Source: Bacteroidales bacterium | GTDB taxonomy: Bacteria > Bacteroidota > Bacteroidia > Bacteroidales > GCA-2748055 | Length of the DNA stretch: 64,000 bases | Assembly: GCA_023138875.1 (NCBI GenBank) | Contig: JAGLOO010000024.1 | Coordinates: 62,001-126,000, forward strand | Reading direction: 5' to 3' | Shown here: one piece after another, positions 18,975-27,552 of the stretch | How positions within the stretch are numbered: position 1 is the stretch's first letter | Layout: each line of letters starts with the position of its first letter | The notes under the pieces: model-generated | What the model was told of the DNA's origin: nothing | Seen by the model: only the letters and a program-made list of their open reading frames with translations | Databases searched by the model: none | Translations under genes and position numbers: made by a program

Positions 18975-18998
18975 ATACTCAATGAAGAATAATCCTGA

Positions 18999-19931
18999 TC
19001 AAAGCGGTTTCACCGGAATACAGATATCTACCGTGAAGATGGGTGGATTGCCTTCCTCATGTTCTTTAGGGTAGTACTCATAAGGGTAACCGTCAGAAGG
19101 TTGGTAACCGCTGTCGGTCAGCCACTGGCAGACCGAGTCCCATGCGTCTCCGAATTGATGAGGTTTTACCACGAACCTGCCCACGGCATATTTGCCTCCG
19201 GGGAGATGCATGTTGCCGAATTCACCTTCTGATTTTGCGTCACTCTCAACGGTGATGCATGCACTCTGGCGGAGTTTTTCGATCTCCACTACCTTAGGAT
19301 CGTCGTGGTAGACAGTAACCGTTTTGGTCTTTGGGAACTGGAGTAAACCCCTTGGACCGGCCCATTTGAACAGTTTTTCGAATGCTCCTGAGATTTGATC
19401 AAAGGGTCCAACATGCCTGCAATAAATAAGATCCATTGCCGGCATCTCTTTTACTTCAATGTTTGTTTTCATGTGTACATTGCGATTTTGGTTAATACTT
19501 TCATCGCTAATGTACAGCGAGGATTCAAGGGGGGATTGACCGTTTTTGCGGTTGGGTTGACCGTTCTTGCTAACCTCCTTACTATAGTATTTACGGAACT
19601 CCCCGGTACTTCGTCCGTAGTGATCCCTGAAAGCCCTGCAGAAGACTGCGGTGCTGTTAAAACCGCATTGTACTGCAATATCAGAAACCGGTCTGCGGTA
19701 ATCATTCAACAGCATTCTTCCGGCCATCTGGAGCCGGATCCGCTTCACATAATTGTTGATGGTTTCACCTGTTAGTGCCCGGAAGATCCTGTGAAAATGA
19801 AATGGGGAAAAGTGCGCCACCTGTGCAAGCGTTTGAAGCGAATGCTCTTCATCCAGGTTGGCTTCTATATAATCCACTACACGGTTAATCCGGTGGATAT
19901 ACTCATTTCTGGATTGTTGCTGAATGTTCAT
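18999..19931 (-). CDS. AraC-family regulator with GyrI-like effector domain
   Basis: A 310-residue protein. Residues about 10-115 hold the two AraC helix-turn-helix motifs (LQTLAQVAHFSPFHFHRIFRALTGE and VSDIAVQCGFNSTAVFCRAFRDHYG). After a linker rich in Asn, Ser and Lys, residues about 155-310 form a GyrI-like small-molecule-binding domain (VKEMPAMDLIYCRHVGPF ... PHQFGDAWDSVCQWL). Such regulators bind hydrophobic drugs or metabolites. Its ATG lies one codon after the stop of a 35-codon frame in the same reading frame, and a terminator follows it. Confidence 0.92.
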   Translation of the reverse strand: MNIQQQSRNEYIHRINRVVDYIEANLDEEHSLQTLAQVAHFSPFHFHRIFRALTGETINNYVKRIRLQMAGRMLLNDYRRPVSDIAVQCGFNSTAVFCRAFRDHYGRSTGEFRKYYSKEVSKNGQPNRKNGQSPLESSLYISDESINQNRNVHMKTNIEVKEMPAMDLIYCRHVGPFDQISGAFEKLFKWAGPRGLLQFPKTKTVTVYHDDPKVVEIEKLRQSACITVESDAKSEGEFGNMHLPGGKYAVGRFVVKPHQFGDAWDSVCQWLTDSGYQPSDGYPYEYYPKEHEEGNPPIFTVDICIPVKPL

Positions 19932-19934
19932 TCG

Positions 19935-20042
19935 TTATTCAAGTCTGTTGTATTTCGTAGCGCTATTATAAGATTTATCTGCGGGATACTTTTGACCATT
20001 CTTGCGGATCTTGTCCAGTACGATCTCTTTAATTGGATTCAT
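19935..20042 (-). CDS. Upstream ORF (35 codons) in frame with the AraC gene
   Basis: An ATG at 20042 opens a 35-residue frame (MNPIKEIVLDKIRKNGQKYP then ADKSYNSATKYNRLE) ending in TAA one codon before the ATG of the regulator. It starts 25 bp after a TATTTTTG box, so it would be the first frame translated on the transcript. The composition is Lys/Asn-rich and hydrophilic, without a signal peptide. It may be a leader peptide or a small protein, or, if TAA is suppressed or a sequencing error, an N-terminal extension. Whether it is translated cannot be told from sequence alone. Confidence 0.4.
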   Translation of the reverse strand: MNPIKEIVLDKIRKNGQKYPADKSYNSATKYNRLE

Positions 20043-20066
20043 ATACAATTAAATATGTGTAGTATG

Positions 20067-20074
20067 CAAAAATA
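20067..20074 (-). promoter_or_regulatory. -7 box for the AraC gene and its upstream ORF
   Basis: On the minus strand the bases read TATTTTTG (TAnnTTTG). The distance to the upstream-ORF ATG is 24 bp, and the predicted leader to the AraC ATG is about 130 nt. The remaining 270 bp up to 20342 hold A/T-rich sequence with no supported gene; the last bases before the next ATG are a run of 12 A. Confidence 0.45.
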
Positions 20075-20342
20075 GCATTTCATTTTTTGATTGAAAAACA
20101 TGAAGCGTGGAGCCGCCGCCGCCTATTACGTATCACTCTACCTCTGGCTGGTCAGAAAAGCGGGTGTCAGGAGGGAAACAATTGTTTTTCCTGTATAATT
20201 TCCTGGAAAAAAATGCAAACATTTGTCGTTGTATTGCGTACAAACACGCATGGATCAATATATTACAGTGCAAGATTCTCCGGTTGAAAAATATTTTTTT
20301 TTCGTCTCATAATATTTTATAAATTTCAAAAAAAAAAAAGCC

Positions 20343-22472
20343 ATGAAGAAAGTTTTCACATTATCGGTAATACTGTTGTTTACAGGCTGGCATGTTCTCA
20401 TGTCGCAAACTGCTACCCTCGCGGCCAAGTGGCCTGGGTATAATGCTGCCACGGAAACATTCCCGCTTGCAGCTTCCGCACTTTCAGGTGATATAAGCTC
20501 AGGTACACATGATTATTATTTAATCACTCCTCATGACGACGGCAGAGCTGTATGGTACAGCAGCTATGAAGAACCTACCATCAGTCTTTCAACTACCCAT
20601 TATCTGAGCTATACCATTACCACAACCCTTCCTTTTATTCATTTTGACAGGTTTGTTTACAATGCTCTGGCTACATTGAACAGTGACATCAAGCTTCAGT
20701 TGCGGTGGAGCGTGGACAATTTTCAATCGTCCCTGGGCAATTTCAGTTATGCCGGGACCAATTATACACTCTGTTCACGGGATCTGTCAGGATTGGGTGC
20801 TATACCGGGAGGAACCATAGAGTTCCGGGTATATATATATAACGGTTCGGGCAGGGTATACGTTCCTGCAGGAACCGGCTACCCGTCATGGGACGGAACA
20901 CCGGCTTCACATGGAGCGGAATATGCATCTGCATCCATCTGGTACATTATTACTCCACCAGATCCTCCGGTCGCAAGTGCAGCCACTGATATCAGTGCAA
21001 CAGGTTTTACGGCCAATTGGTTTCCTGCGGAAGCAGCGTTAAAGTACTATCTGGATATAGCTACGGATGATCTTTTTGCCAACCTGGTGACAGGCTTTGA
21101 CAACAAGGATATGGGCACAGATACAACAATCGTTGTTTCCGGCCTGGATGCTGGTACTGATTACTATTACAGGGTCAGGGCCGAGAATCTGGGCGGTGCA
21201 AGCGGTAACTCCGCAACGGTGATGGTAACAACCCTTAAAAACGACCAGACCATTACTTTTGATCCACTTGCTGTGGTAACCTATGGGGATGCCGATTTCG
21301 ATCCTGGAGCAACTTCTTCTTCGGGACTGGCAGTCACCTATACAAGCAGTGATCCCCTTGTTGCCACCATTGAGAGCAATCAGGTTCATCTTATTGGAGT
21401 GGGTACTGTCACAATTAGTGCTGACCAGGCCGGTGATGCAACCTACAACGCAGCTCCGCAGGTTTCACATGAACTTACTGTGAATCCCAAAGCTCTGACT
21501 GTTACAGATGCGGTTGCCGAAAATAAGGTATACGACGGAACAACTGATGCCACGATTTCAGGAGCTACACTTTCAGGAGTCGTTGGTACTGATGATGTGA
21601 CCCTGACCAATGCTACTTCAGGTACATTTGCGTTAATGGACGTGGGAATTGGTATCAGTGTTACCACTGCCATGGATCTGGGTGGAGCAGCTGCTGGAAA
21701 TTACACCCTTACCCAACCAATCCTGACGGCTGATATTACGGCAAAGGATCTGACCGTTACAGATGCGGTTGCCGAAAACAAGGTTTATGACGGAACAACT
21801 GATGCCACGATTTCAGGAGCTACACTTTCAGGAGTCGTTGGTACTGATGATGTGACCCTGACCAATGCTACTTCAGGTACATTTACCTCCGCCGATGCGG
21901 GAACAGGAATCAGCATGACCACAGCCATGGACCTGGAAGGTGCAGCGAGTGGTAATTACACCCTTATCCAGCCTGCCCTGACCGCTGATATCACAGCACG
22001 TCCACTTGAAATTACACCCGATGCTGAACAATCAAAACTTGAAGGTGAGGATGACCCGGTATTCACATATAGCGTTACCTCTGGCAGCCTGGTAAGTGGG
22101 GATGCATTTTCAGGATCCCTGAGCCGGGTGGCTGGTGAATCCCCTGACTTCTATGCCATTGAGATGGGGACGCTGACTGCGGGAATGAATTATACCCTCA
22201 CGCTGGTTGCAGTTGATTTTGAGATCAAGCCCACAGTTGGGATCGATGGCCAATTCATTACAGAGACCAGGGTTTATCCTAATCCTGCAGATGAACACCT
22301 GACATTGGAGGGATATGGATTCACCAAAATCACCATCTATAGTATCATCGGTTCGCCTGTTCTTTCTACAGAGCTATACGGTCAGATGCTGGATATAAGT
22401 GAATTACCCAAGGGTGTCTATTTCATAGTTACCCCTGATAAGCAGATAAGGAACAGGTTTATTAAGCAATAG
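20343..22472 (+). CDS. T9SS cargo protein with FN3, MBG and YDG repeats
   Basis: A 709-residue secreted protein with a signal peptide (about 1-21, LLFTGWHVLMSQ). An N-terminal beta domain of about 180 residues is not recognised. A fibronectin-III domain follows (about 205-300), then an MBG/Ig-like domain (about 303-383), two YDG domains (about 385-469 and 470-554, each with VAENKVYDGTTDATISG), another MBG-type domain (about 556-632), and a type IX sorting domain (RVYPNPADEHLTLEG to the C-terminal KQ). The domain set suggests a cell-surface adhesin or filler protein. The sorting domain directs outer-membrane export by the Por system, for which PorT is encoded 4 kb away. Confidence 0.88.
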   Translation: MKKVFTLSVILLFTGWHVLMSQTATLAAKWPGYNAATETFPLAASALSGDISSGTHDYYLITPHDDGRAVWYSSYEEPTISLSTTHYLSYTITTTLPFIHFDRFVYNALATLNSDIKLQLRWSVDNFQSSLGNFSYAGTNYTLCSRDLSGLGAIPGGTIEFRVYIYNGSGRVYVPAGTGYPSWDGTPASHGAEYASASIWYIITPPDPPVASAATDISATGFTANWFPAEAALKYYLDIATDDLFANLVTGFDNKDMGTDTTIVVSGLDAGTDYYYRVRAENLGGASGNSATVMVTTLKNDQTITFDPLAVVTYGDADFDPGATSSSGLAVTYTSSDPLVATIESNQVHLIGVGTVTISADQAGDATYNAAPQVSHELTVNPKALTVTDAVAENKVYDGTTDATISGATLSGVVGTDDVTLTNATSGTFALMDVGIGISVTTAMDLGGAAAGNYTLTQPILTADITAKDLTVTDAVAENKVYDGTTDATISGATLSGVVGTDDVTLTNATSGTFTSADAGTGISMTTAMDLEGAASGNYTLIQPALTADITARPLEITPDAEQSKLEGEDDPVFTYSVTSGSLVSGDAFSGSLSRVAGESPDFYAIEMGTLTAGMNYTLTLVAVDFEIKPTVGIDGQFITETRVYPNPADEHLTLEGYGFTKITIYSIIGSPVLSTELYGQMLDISELPKGVYFIVTPDKQIRNRFIKQ
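21501..21629 (+). repeat. YDG coding repeat, copy 1
   Basis: 129 bp nearly identical (126/129) to 21756-21884, period 255 bp. The three differences are all synonymous (AAT/AAC, GTA/GTT, TAC/TAT). Flanking YDG sequence has diverged. Confidence 0.9.
21756..21884 (+). repeat. YDG coding repeat, copy 2
   Basis: Second copy of the 129-bp stretch at 21501-21629, same orientation and frame, exactly 255 bp (85 codons) away. Confidence 0.9.
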
Positions 22473-22502
22473 CAATTTAACTATTTGTCAAGTTCAAATG
22501 GA

Positions 22503-22537
22503 GAGGCCGTCTCAGGTAACTGAAACGGCCTCCTTTT
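22503..22537 (+). terminator. Rho-independent terminator after the T9SS cargo gene
   Basis: GAGGCCGT (22503-22510) pairs with ACGGCCTC (22525-22532); the inner bases TCAG and CTGA extend the stem around a GTAA tetraloop, and CCTTTTG follows. It lies 30 bp after the stop. Confidence 0.85.
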
Positions 22538-22590
22538 GACTTTAGAGGTGCCCTTTATCTTTCACTTTTGTTCTTGCTGCGACGCAGCCA

Positions 22591-23670
22591 TTAGGCTTGC
22601 ATTTCAAAGTCAATGTCCAGGAAATCAGCTATTTCTTTCATATCCTTTTGAACCCCAGCCAGTACATCTACCCCCTCTTTGCTGATGCGCTCTTCGTTCT
22701 CCCTTTCGGGATCGCCGGGGATCATTACCCGGTCGTGACCTTTGGCCGGTTTGGCGGCGCGGAAAGTTTCGATCCATTTATCCATCTGGGATTTGAAAGC
22801 TTCCGGCTTCTGGAATGCGTCAATGCGCATGGCACCGAAGAAGTGTCCTGTGCCTTCCCCAACTTTTTCTTTCTTCACCGGCAGATAGGCAACCGATGGA
22901 GGACAGAAGGGGCCAAAATTGGCGCCAGATAATACGGCTGAGAAAATATCTACGATGGCGCTCATGCAATAACCTTTATGGCTACCCTGTTCCCTGGTGC
23001 CGCCCAGGGTAACCATGGAGCCGCCCTGCTTGATAATGTCCGGATTATCCGACGGAACGCCGTCGGCATCCTGTACATACCCAATGGGCACTTTCTCTCC
23101 CTTTTTGCCGGCCACAGCCAGTTTACCACGGGCAATGGGGGTGGTTGAGAAATCAGCCACGAAAGGCGGGTGTATTCCGGCCGGGACTGCCACAGCAATG
23201 GGATTGGTTCCGAGCATCTGAGAAACGGAAAAGGTCGGGGCTACCAGTGGATTGGCAATGGTCATACAGATCCCGATCATATCGTGTTCCAGGGCCATCA
23301 TGGAGTAGTAGCCGGCGATGCCATAATGGTTGGAATGTCTGGTGGATACCCAACCGGTCCCTGCGGTTTTCGCTTTCTCAATGGCGATTTTCATGGATTT
23401 GGTGGCTGCTATCATACCGATGGCTCCGTCACCATCAACCACGGCTGTACTTGGTGACTCGTGGACCACTTTCACGTCAGGTGTTACATTGATCCTTCCG
23501 GCCTGCCACAACTGGAAATAGTCCTTGATCCGGATCATACCGTGACTGGAGTAGCCCCTTAGCTCGGCTGCAATGAATACATCGGTGGCCATTTTTGCAT
23601 CTTCAGGGCTGCAGCCCATCTTTTCAAATACTGTCCTGGTAAACTGCTCGAGATATTCTACTGTATACAT
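22591..23670 (-). CDS. Ldh-family (malate/L-lactate/ureidoglycolate) dehydrogenase
   Basis: A 359-residue NAD(P)-dependent 2-hydroxyacid oxidoreductase of the Ldh_2 family, not homologous to classical LDH/MDH. Signatures are RGYSSHGMIR (about 34-43), STRHSNHYGIAGYY (substrate and NAD site), MLGTNPIAVAVP, and GSHKGYCMSAIVDIFSAVLSGA. Members oxidise malate, sulfolactate, ureidoglycolate or similar substrates, and the substrate here is open. The minus-strand neighbour upstream is an SDR gene 37 bp away, so they may share a transcript. Confidence 0.88.
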   Translation of the reverse strand: MYTVEYLEQFTRTVFEKMGCSPEDAKMATDVFIAAELRGYSSHGMIRIKDYFQLWQAGRINVTPDVKVVHESPSTAVVDGDGAIGMIAATKSMKIAIEKAKTAGTGWVSTRHSNHYGIAGYYSMMALEHDMIGICMTIANPLVAPTFSVSQMLGTNPIAVAVPAGIHPPFVADFSTTPIARGKLAVAGKKGEKVPIGYVQDADGVPSDNPDIIKQGGSMVTLGGTREQGSHKGYCMSAIVDIFSAVLSGANFGPFCPPSVAYLPVKKEKVGEGTGHFFGAMRIDAFQKPEAFKSQMDKWIETFRAAKPAKGHDRVMIPGDPERENEERISKEGVDVLAGVQKDMKEIADFLDIDFEMQA

Positions 23671-23707
23671 AGAGTTTTAGTTTTAGTGTTTGTGTTTTTC
23701 TTTGTAA

Positions 23708-24469
23708 TTATCCTTGTCTGACAACTTTAGTTGCACTGGCCTGGGAGGTGGCCATGATCAACATGTCGTCAATGTTCACATGGGGAGGGCGGGTTACTGC
23801 AAACAGGATGGCTTCTGCAACATCCTCAGCATACAGTGGTGTAAACCCATGATACACCTGTTCGGCTTTTTCAGCATCTCCCTTGAAACGCACCAGGCTG
23901 AATTCAGTCTCCACCGCACCGGGATTGATGGATGAGACCTTGATCCCATATCCGACCAGGTCAATGCGCATGGCCCGGGTAAGCCCATCCACTGCAAATT
24001 TGGTGGCATTATATACATTGCCATTCTCATAGGCCTCTTTTCCTGCTATGGATCCCAGGTTGATGATATGTCCCTTCTCCCTTTCCACCATACCGGGAGA
24101 GATCAACCTGGTGATATAGAGCAAACCTTTGATGTTGGTATCAATCATCTGTTCCCAGTCGTCCACCACCCCTTCATGGATCCTGCTCAGTCCTGCCGCA
24201 AGCCCCGCATTGTTAACCAGCACATCCACATTTGTCCATTTTCCGGTGAGTCTATCACAGGCTTTCTTAACTGCTTCAGGATGCCGGATGTCAAATGCCA
24301 GGGAAAGTACATCGGCCGGGGTTTTGGAGCGGATCTCCTCTTCAAGGGTCTCCAGGTTCTCGTTTCGACGCCCGGTGGTGATCACGTCAAAATCATTCTT
24401 TGCGAGAAGGATTGCAGTGGCTCTGCCAATCCCGGAGGTAGCACCGGTAATCAGTGCAATTGGATTCAT
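23708..24469 (-). CDS. SDR-family oxidoreductase (YdfG-like)
   Basis: A 253-residue classical short-chain dehydrogenase. TGATSGIG is at 8-15, NNAG at 86-89, catalytic Ser140 in NLGSIAG, and Tyr153/Lys157 in YNATK. The TGRR segment after the second strand favours NADP(H). The closest characterised group is YdfG-like serine/3-hydroxy acid dehydrogenases, but the substrate cannot be fixed. It is divergent from purL, with its own TAAATTTG box. Confidence 0.9.
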   Translation of the reverse strand: MNPIALITGATSGIGRATAILLAKNDFDVITTGRRNENLETLEEEIRSKTPADVLSLAFDIRHPEAVKKACDRLTGKWTNVDVLVNNAGLAAGLSRIHEGVVDDWEQMIDTNIKGLLYITRLISPGMVEREKGHIINLGSIAGKEAYENGNVYNATKFAVDGLTRAMRIDLVGYGIKVSSINPGAVETEFSLVRFKGDAEKAEQVYHGFTPLYAEDVAEAILFAVTRPPHVNIDDMLIMATSQASATKVVRQG

Positions 24470-24485
24470 AGATTCCGTTTTCCAA

Positions 24486-24493
24486 CAAATTTA
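24486..24493 (-). promoter_or_regulatory. -7 box for the SDR gene
   Basis: On the minus strand the bases read TAAATTTG, 17 bp before the ATG at 24469. It lies back to back with the purL promoter within the same 78-bp gap. Confidence 0.5.
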
Positions 24494-24502
24494 AAAATTA
24501 TC

Positions 24503-24528
24503 TTGATATGATCTATTCACTATATTTG
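24503..24528 (+). promoter_or_regulatory. purL promoter
   Basis: TATATTTG (24521-24528) is an exact -7 match. A TTG at 24503-24505 is a possible, closely spaced -33 element. The predicted leader is about 15 nt. Confidence 0.5.
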
Positions 24529-24547
24529 CGTATAAATTTTTACAAAT

Positions 24548-26764
24548 ATGGATCTGAATTCAGCGCAGTTAAAAGAACGTGCACTTTCTTACCTGACCCA
24601 GGATGAGGTATATTCCATCGAGACGATGCTTGGTCGGGAACCTAATCCTTTCGAGATGAATATGTTTGCAGCCATGTGGTCGGAGCATATATCCTATAAA
24701 AGCTCTATTAAATGGCTGGAGGAAATGCCAGTGGAAGGAAAAGATGTGTATGTCCCGGCCAGGGAGGAGAATGCAGGCGTGATCCATATCAATGACGAAC
24801 TGGGGTGTGTGGTGAAGATGGAATCCCACAATCATCCCATCGCCGTTGATCCCAGACAGGGCGCAGTAGGGGTCGGAAATGTGAACCGGGATCTCATTTC
24901 CATGGGGGCTGAACCTGTGGGCCAGTTAAATATTTTGAGGTTTGGCAATCCCAAAATGAAGCATATCCGGGACATGGTGAATGCAGTGGTGGCCGCACTG
25001 GGTAGTTACTCTAATAACTTTGGTGTTCCTGTTGTGGGAGGTGAGATACTGTTTGACGACAGCTATAATTTCAATCCCCTTGTGAACCTGATGAGTGTGG
25101 GTATCGTCCACAAAAGCAGAATGATTAAAGCAACTCTCAGCGATGTAGCACAGGTCATTGTCCTGCTGGGAAAGAAGACTTCCGGGCGCGGGGTCCACGG
25201 TGCCGGATTTGCGTCCAAAGCCATAAAGAATAAAGGGCAGATGGTACCTGATTCCCAGATAGCCGATCCTGCCAGCGGGAAAATCTTAATGGACTGTATC
25301 CATGAAGTAAATGGGGAAGGTCTGATCGATGGCATGCAGGATATTGGTGCCGGGGGTGTACTCTGCGCCGCTGCTGAGATGGCCTTCAGGGGAAGAATGG
25401 GCGTAGAGATCCAGCTGGACAAGATACCCCTGCTCAGGGAGGACATTGATGCATTGGGTATCCTGCTTTCCCAGACCCAGGAGCAGATGTTGCTGGCGGT
25501 ACATGGGGAAGATGTTGACAGGATTCGGGTAATTACCGACAGGTGGGGACTCGAATATACCGTGATAGGTTCGGTTACCGAAGGGGAAAGGATCAGGATC
25601 GTGGAAGGTTCAACGGTGCATGGAGATCTTCCGGTACAACTTCTGGTCAGGGGAGGAGGGGCTCCCGTTTACATCAGGGATATGAAATCCAGGGGCAAAA
25701 CTCCGCGTGCCGTATCAGCCGAGGAGGTACCTGTTCCTGGAAATTTAAAAAATATTGCCAGGACAATGGTTTCATTGCCGAATATTGCATCCAGAAGATG
25801 GATCTATGAACAATTTGATACAATGGCAGGGCTGTCGAACCTGAGCAGTGAGCAAGCATCCGATGCAGGTATTGTGAAGATCGACGGTTATGAAATAGCG
25901 CTGGCCATGAGCGTTGACGGTAATTCACGTTATGGCAGGCTCGAACCCCGAACCGGGGCCATGATCGCTGTGGCCGAGGCATCCAGGAATATCATATGTT
26001 CCGGTGGCAGGCCCCTGGCGGTGGCTGATTGTCTCAATTACGGGGATCCTTCCGATCCTTTTGTATACTACGATTTTGCGGAGAGTGTGAAGGGTATCAG
26101 TGAGGTCTGCAGGAGAATGGAGATACCTGTTATTGCCGGGAATGTGAGTTTCTATAACCTGACATATAATGGTGAAGACATCTCTTCTGTGATACCCACA
26201 CCGGTGATCGGTATGGTCGGGATCCTGGACAGCCACGAGGAGGTGATGACTGTTAATTTCAGAAATAAAGGAGATATGATTTTTCTTATTGGAAGGTCGG
26301 ATAACGATATCTCCTCTTCAGAATACCTTTCCTTTGTCCACCTGATTAATGAATCGGCTGCTCCCAAATTCGACCTGGATTATGAAATGAAATTACAGGA
26401 TGTGGTGGGTAAACTGATTAAAAACCAGTTGGTCAAATCTGCCCATGATGTTTCGTTGGGAGGACTTTTCGTTACGCTCGTGGAATGTGCACTGCCGGGT
26501 GGACTGGGTTTTGATATCACATCACCGGCAGAGATCAGAAGTGATGCTTTCCTGTTCGGGGAATCCCAGAGCCGGGTGGTGGTAAGTGTTTCATCTGAAC
26601 AGGAGACTGATTTCCTGGATTATATGATGGAAATAGGAATTCATTTTTCAGCCCTCGGGCATGTAACCAAGGAGGAGTTCAGGATCGATGATGTGTCGTT
26701 CGGATTTATTTCTGACTATGCCAGGGATTTTGAGAATGCCCTGGAGTCGCTGCTTGGTGATTAG
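24548..26764 (+). CDS. purL: Phosphoribosylformylglycinamidine synthase, PurL subunit (small type)
   Basis: A 738-residue PurL of the small, multisubunit type, which works with PurS and PurQ. It converts FGAR to FGAM with ATP and glutamine-derived ammonia in purine synthesis. MWSEHISYKSS (with the conserved His) and VVKMESHNHP near the N-terminus bind substrate and Mg-ATP. GMQDIGAGGVLCAAAEM and KSAHDVSLGGL are the AIRS-C-type glycine motifs of the two halves. PurS and PurQ are not encoded nearby. It appears monocistronic. Confidence 0.96.
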   Translation: MDLNSAQLKERALSYLTQDEVYSIETMLGREPNPFEMNMFAAMWSEHISYKSSIKWLEEMPVEGKDVYVPAREENAGVIHINDELGCVVKMESHNHPIAVDPRQGAVGVGNVNRDLISMGAEPVGQLNILRFGNPKMKHIRDMVNAVVAALGSYSNNFGVPVVGGEILFDDSYNFNPLVNLMSVGIVHKSRMIKATLSDVAQVIVLLGKKTSGRGVHGAGFASKAIKNKGQMVPDSQIADPASGKILMDCIHEVNGEGLIDGMQDIGAGGVLCAAAEMAFRGRMGVEIQLDKIPLLREDIDALGILLSQTQEQMLLAVHGEDVDRIRVITDRWGLEYTVIGSVTEGERIRIVEGSTVHGDLPVQLLVRGGGAPVYIRDMKSRGKTPRAVSAEEVPVPGNLKNIARTMVSLPNIASRRWIYEQFDTMAGLSNLSSEQASDAGIVKIDGYEIALAMSVDGNSRYGRLEPRTGAMIAVAEASRNIICSGGRPLAVADCLNYGDPSDPFVYYDFAESVKGISEVCRRMEIPVIAGNVSFYNLTYNGEDISSVIPTPVIGMVGILDSHEEVMTVNFRNKGDMIFLIGRSDNDISSSEYLSFVHLINESAAPKFDLDYEMKLQDVVGKLIKNQLVKSAHDVSLGGLFVTLVECALPGGLGFDITSPAEIRSDAFLFGESQSRVVVSVSSEQETDFLDYMMEIGIHFSALGHVTKEEFRIDDVSFGFISDYARDFENALESLLGD

Positions 26765-26820
26765 CGCTACTTTGAGGTGCTTTCATACTAATTGCTATAT
26801 TTACTTCGTTTAAATCTATA

Positions 26821-27552
26821 ATGAAAAAACTGCCCCTTTTCATACTGATCCTTCTCTTTTCGGTAAATGGATTTTCACAGGAAAAAAAACCACGAAACCT
26901 TCCTGCTTTTGATTTGAAAAAACTTCATTTTGGTTTTACCGTTGGATTCAATTCCATGGACCTGGGTATTAAAAGGAATTATGATGCGGACGATTTCATC
27001 TATGCAGATGTGAGTCACGTTCTGCCCGGTTTCCAGGTGAGTATTGTATCTGACCTGCGGTTGAGCAAGAACTGGAACCTCCGGTTTCTGCCGGGCATTA
27101 GCTTTGGTTCAAGAGAACTATATTATTATGAATACGATCAGGGACAGGGACAGGGTGGACAGGTAGAGATTCCTGACGCTGACAATCCGGTTTCACTTGG
27201 ACCCAGTTTTCTCGATTTCCCCCTCCATTTTAAGTACCGGTCTGCAAGGGTTAACAACTACCGCCCATACCTGGTAGGAGGATTGAATTTTAGATATGAC
27301 ATGTCAGCAAAAAGGGAGTATGACGGTGAATCGGATGATTATGTCAAATTTAAGCCGGCTGATTTCTACCTGGAGTTTGGATTTGGTGTGGATACTTACC
27401 TGAGGTACTTCAAATTTGCACCCGAGATCAAACTGGCAGTTGGGTTCAGGAATATTATTGCTGATGAGGGTAGACCGCCCTACCATCAATTTGTTGAGTC
27501 CATCGATCGGGTTACCTCCTACATCGTCATGCTCAATTTTCACTTTGAATAG
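26821..27552 (+). CDS. porT: Type IX secretion system protein PorT
   Basis: A 243-residue outer-membrane beta-barrel protein with a signal peptide (about 1-19, ILLFSVNGFSQ). The mature N-terminus LPAFDLKKLHFGFTVGFNSMDLGI and the later VSIVSDLRLSKNWNLRFLPGISFGSR and EFGFGVDTYLRYFKFAPEIKLAVGF stretches are characteristic of PorT/SprT. PorT is required for type IX secretion and gliding components in Bacteroidota. Its 3' end overlaps the convergent TrmH gene by 13 bp. The sorting-domain protein at 20343 is a likely client of the same system. Confidence 0.85.
   Translation: MKKLPLFILILLFSVNGFSQEKKPRNLPAFDLKKLHFGFTVGFNSMDLGIKRNYDADDFIYADVSHVLPGFQVSIVSDLRLSKNWNLRFLPGISFGSRELYYYEYDQGQGQGGQVEIPDADNPVSLGPSFLDFPLHFKYRSARVNNYRPYLVGGLNFRYDMSAKREYDGESDDYVKFKPADFYLEFGFGVDTYLRYFKFAPEIKLAVGFRNIIADEGRPPYHQFVESIDRVTSYIVMLNFHFE

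Noticed and set aside
20101-20199. 32-codon frame MKRGAAAAYYVSLYLWLVRKAG... upstream of the T9SS cargo gene
   Set aside because: A possible small membrane peptide, but it has no promoter box, no terminator and no known relatives; too weak to list.
21498-21890. Possible CRISPR-like tandem repeat
   Set aside because: The repeat is 129 bp, occurs twice and is coding (YDG domains); there are no spacers or cas genes.
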